From JABDOU01 sp041609995 (GTDB lineage: Bacteria > Actinomycetota > Acidimicrobiia > Spongiisociales > SHLN01): a DNA stretch of 5,810 nucleotides. Positions within the stretch are counted from its first letter, which is position 1. Each line of letters opens with the position of its first letter. The DNA is taken from contig JBFIPU010000129.1 in NCBI GenBank assembly GCA_041609995.1, forward strand, positions 1 to 5,810, given 5' to 3'. Below are positions 5,088-5,810 of this stretch, piece after piece. The notes below the pieces were generated by a model. The model searched no databases. It was not told where the DNA came from and saw only the letters and a list, made by a program, of their open reading frames with translations. A program made the position numbers and the translations under genes.

Positions 5088-5810
5088 TCAGTACAGCCGG
5101 TAGAACCGCCAGAGGTCGTTCTCGATGGGGAGAATCTCGATGTCCTCGAACCCTGCTTGCTGCGCATAGGCGCGGAGTGTCTCCGGCCGCATCACCGTAC
5201 CGGTCGCTGCCGAGGGTTGGTGCGACATCCCATCCGGCAGGCATATGAAGAGCGAGAAGCCGTACATGGCACGCTCGACGTCATCACCCCGGCCGGGAAA
5301 ATGTTCCGACACCTTCTCGTCCATCACAACGACGTGGCCGTCGTCCTTGGCCAGCCGCCGCATCGTCGAGAGCACATCGACGGGCAGCGGGAGGTCGTGA
5401 ATGCACTCGAAGGCCGTCACGACGTCGTAGCGATCATCCAGGTCCAGGCCGGCCGCGTCGGCGTTGTGAAACTTGACGCGGTCCGCGACACCGGACCCGA
5501 TGGCGTTGTTCCGAGCGTTCTCGATCGACGGGCCGTCGACATCGAACCCATCCACCGTCACGTTCGGGTAGGTCAGGCCGATGGAGATCGAAGACCAGCC
5601 CTCTCCGCACCCGATATCGGCCACCTTCCCACCCTGTTCCAGTCGCTCATGGAGGTCCGGGACAGACGGAAACCAGTCCCTGCCAAGAGCCGTGAGAAAC
5701 CATGGACGATTCATCTCGGCCTGGCCGCTGCGCATGTCGGCTCCGAACTGCTCCCACGACACCCCACCACCGGTCCGGTACGCGTCGAGGAGGGCAGGCA
5801 ACTGCAAGCC
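5088..5810 (-). CDS. Class I SAM-dependent methyltransferase, Rv2258c-like (5' end outside window)
   Basis: At least 240 residues of a cytoplasmic methyltransferase are present, and the frame stays open to the window edge. Numbering from the TTG at 5807, the SAM-binding motif I is VADIGCGEG (62-70), the acidic end of strand 2 is GFDVDGPS (87-94), and the later motif is YDVVTAFECIHDLP (127-140). The N-terminal part (LPALLDAYRTGGGVSWEQFG) and the C-terminal end (GTVMRPETLRAYAQQAGF, then FYRLY) match the actinobacterial Rv2258c-like group. Its full members are about 350 residues with an N-terminal winged-helix-like dimerisation region, so about 100 residues are probably missing upstream. The TTG at 5807 is not the true start. 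The methyl acceptor is unknown. It lies upstream of the stress operon on the same strand, 500 bases away, and is probably a separate transcription unit. Confidence 0.9.
   Translation of the reverse strand, partial: GLQLPALLDAYRTGGGVSWEQFGADMRSGQAEMNRPWFLTALGRDWFPSVPDLHERLEQGGKVADIGCGEGWSSISIGLTYPNVTVDGFDVDGPSIENARNNAIGSGVADRVKFHNADAAGLDLDDRYDVVTAFECIHDLPLPVDVLSTMRRLAKDDGHVVVMDEKVSEHFPGRGDDVERAMYGFSLFICLPDGMSHQPSAATGTVMRPETLRAYAQQAGFEDIEILPIENDLWRFYRLY

Noticed and set aside
4840..5244. 134-residue minus-strand reading frame
   Set aside because: It overlaps the methyltransferase 3' end in another frame, is Arg/Gly/Pro-rich like a shadow frame, and has no ribosome-binding site.

Overview
This window looks like chromosomal DNA from a high-GC actinobacterium. 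Nearly all coding is GC-rich, start/stop overlaps are tight, the RNA gene at the left edge has no encoded CCA tail, and the methyltransferase resembles the Rv2258c-like group. The exact lineage cannot be read from the sequence alone.

Layout, left to right. Positions 1-27 are the 3' end of an RNA gene on the + strand, most likely tmRNA (ssrA), followed by a strong 11-bp stem-loop at 30-57. About 195 non-coding bases with two small palindromes follow. Positions 253-4586 hold six genes, all on the minus strand. In transcription order they are: two consecutive DksA/TraR-type zinc-finger proteins, a CBS-CBS-BON protein, a tandem (UspE-like) universal stress protein, a KhtT-like RCK_C regulatory protein, and a CPA2-family cation/proton antiporter. 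Two junctions are ATGA overlaps, two have gaps of only 2-4 bases, and one has a 52-base gap. They almost certainly form one operon. Positions 4587-5087 are the upstream intergenic region. It contains a good minus-strand promoter (TAGACA, 17 bases, TATGTT) whose spacer is filled by an 18-bp near-perfect palindrome, further copies of the same half-site, a G8 tract, and a possible small divergent + strand ORF (4804-5013). Positions 5088-5810 hold a SAM-dependent methyltransferase on the minus strand, cut off at its 5' end by the window edge.

How the genes may work together (inference). The operon combines transcription-level stress control (DksA-like proteins acting on RNA polymerase), adenine-nucleotide sensing (CBS and Usp domains) and control of cytoplasmic K+/pH (a KhtT-like regulator with a CPA2 antiporter). 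This looks like an energy or pH stress module under one palindrome-controlled promoter. The individual families are well known. The six-gene combination and its promoter-operator arrangement are the parts most worth checking.

I saw no CRISPR array, insertion sequence, integrase or phage gene in the window.
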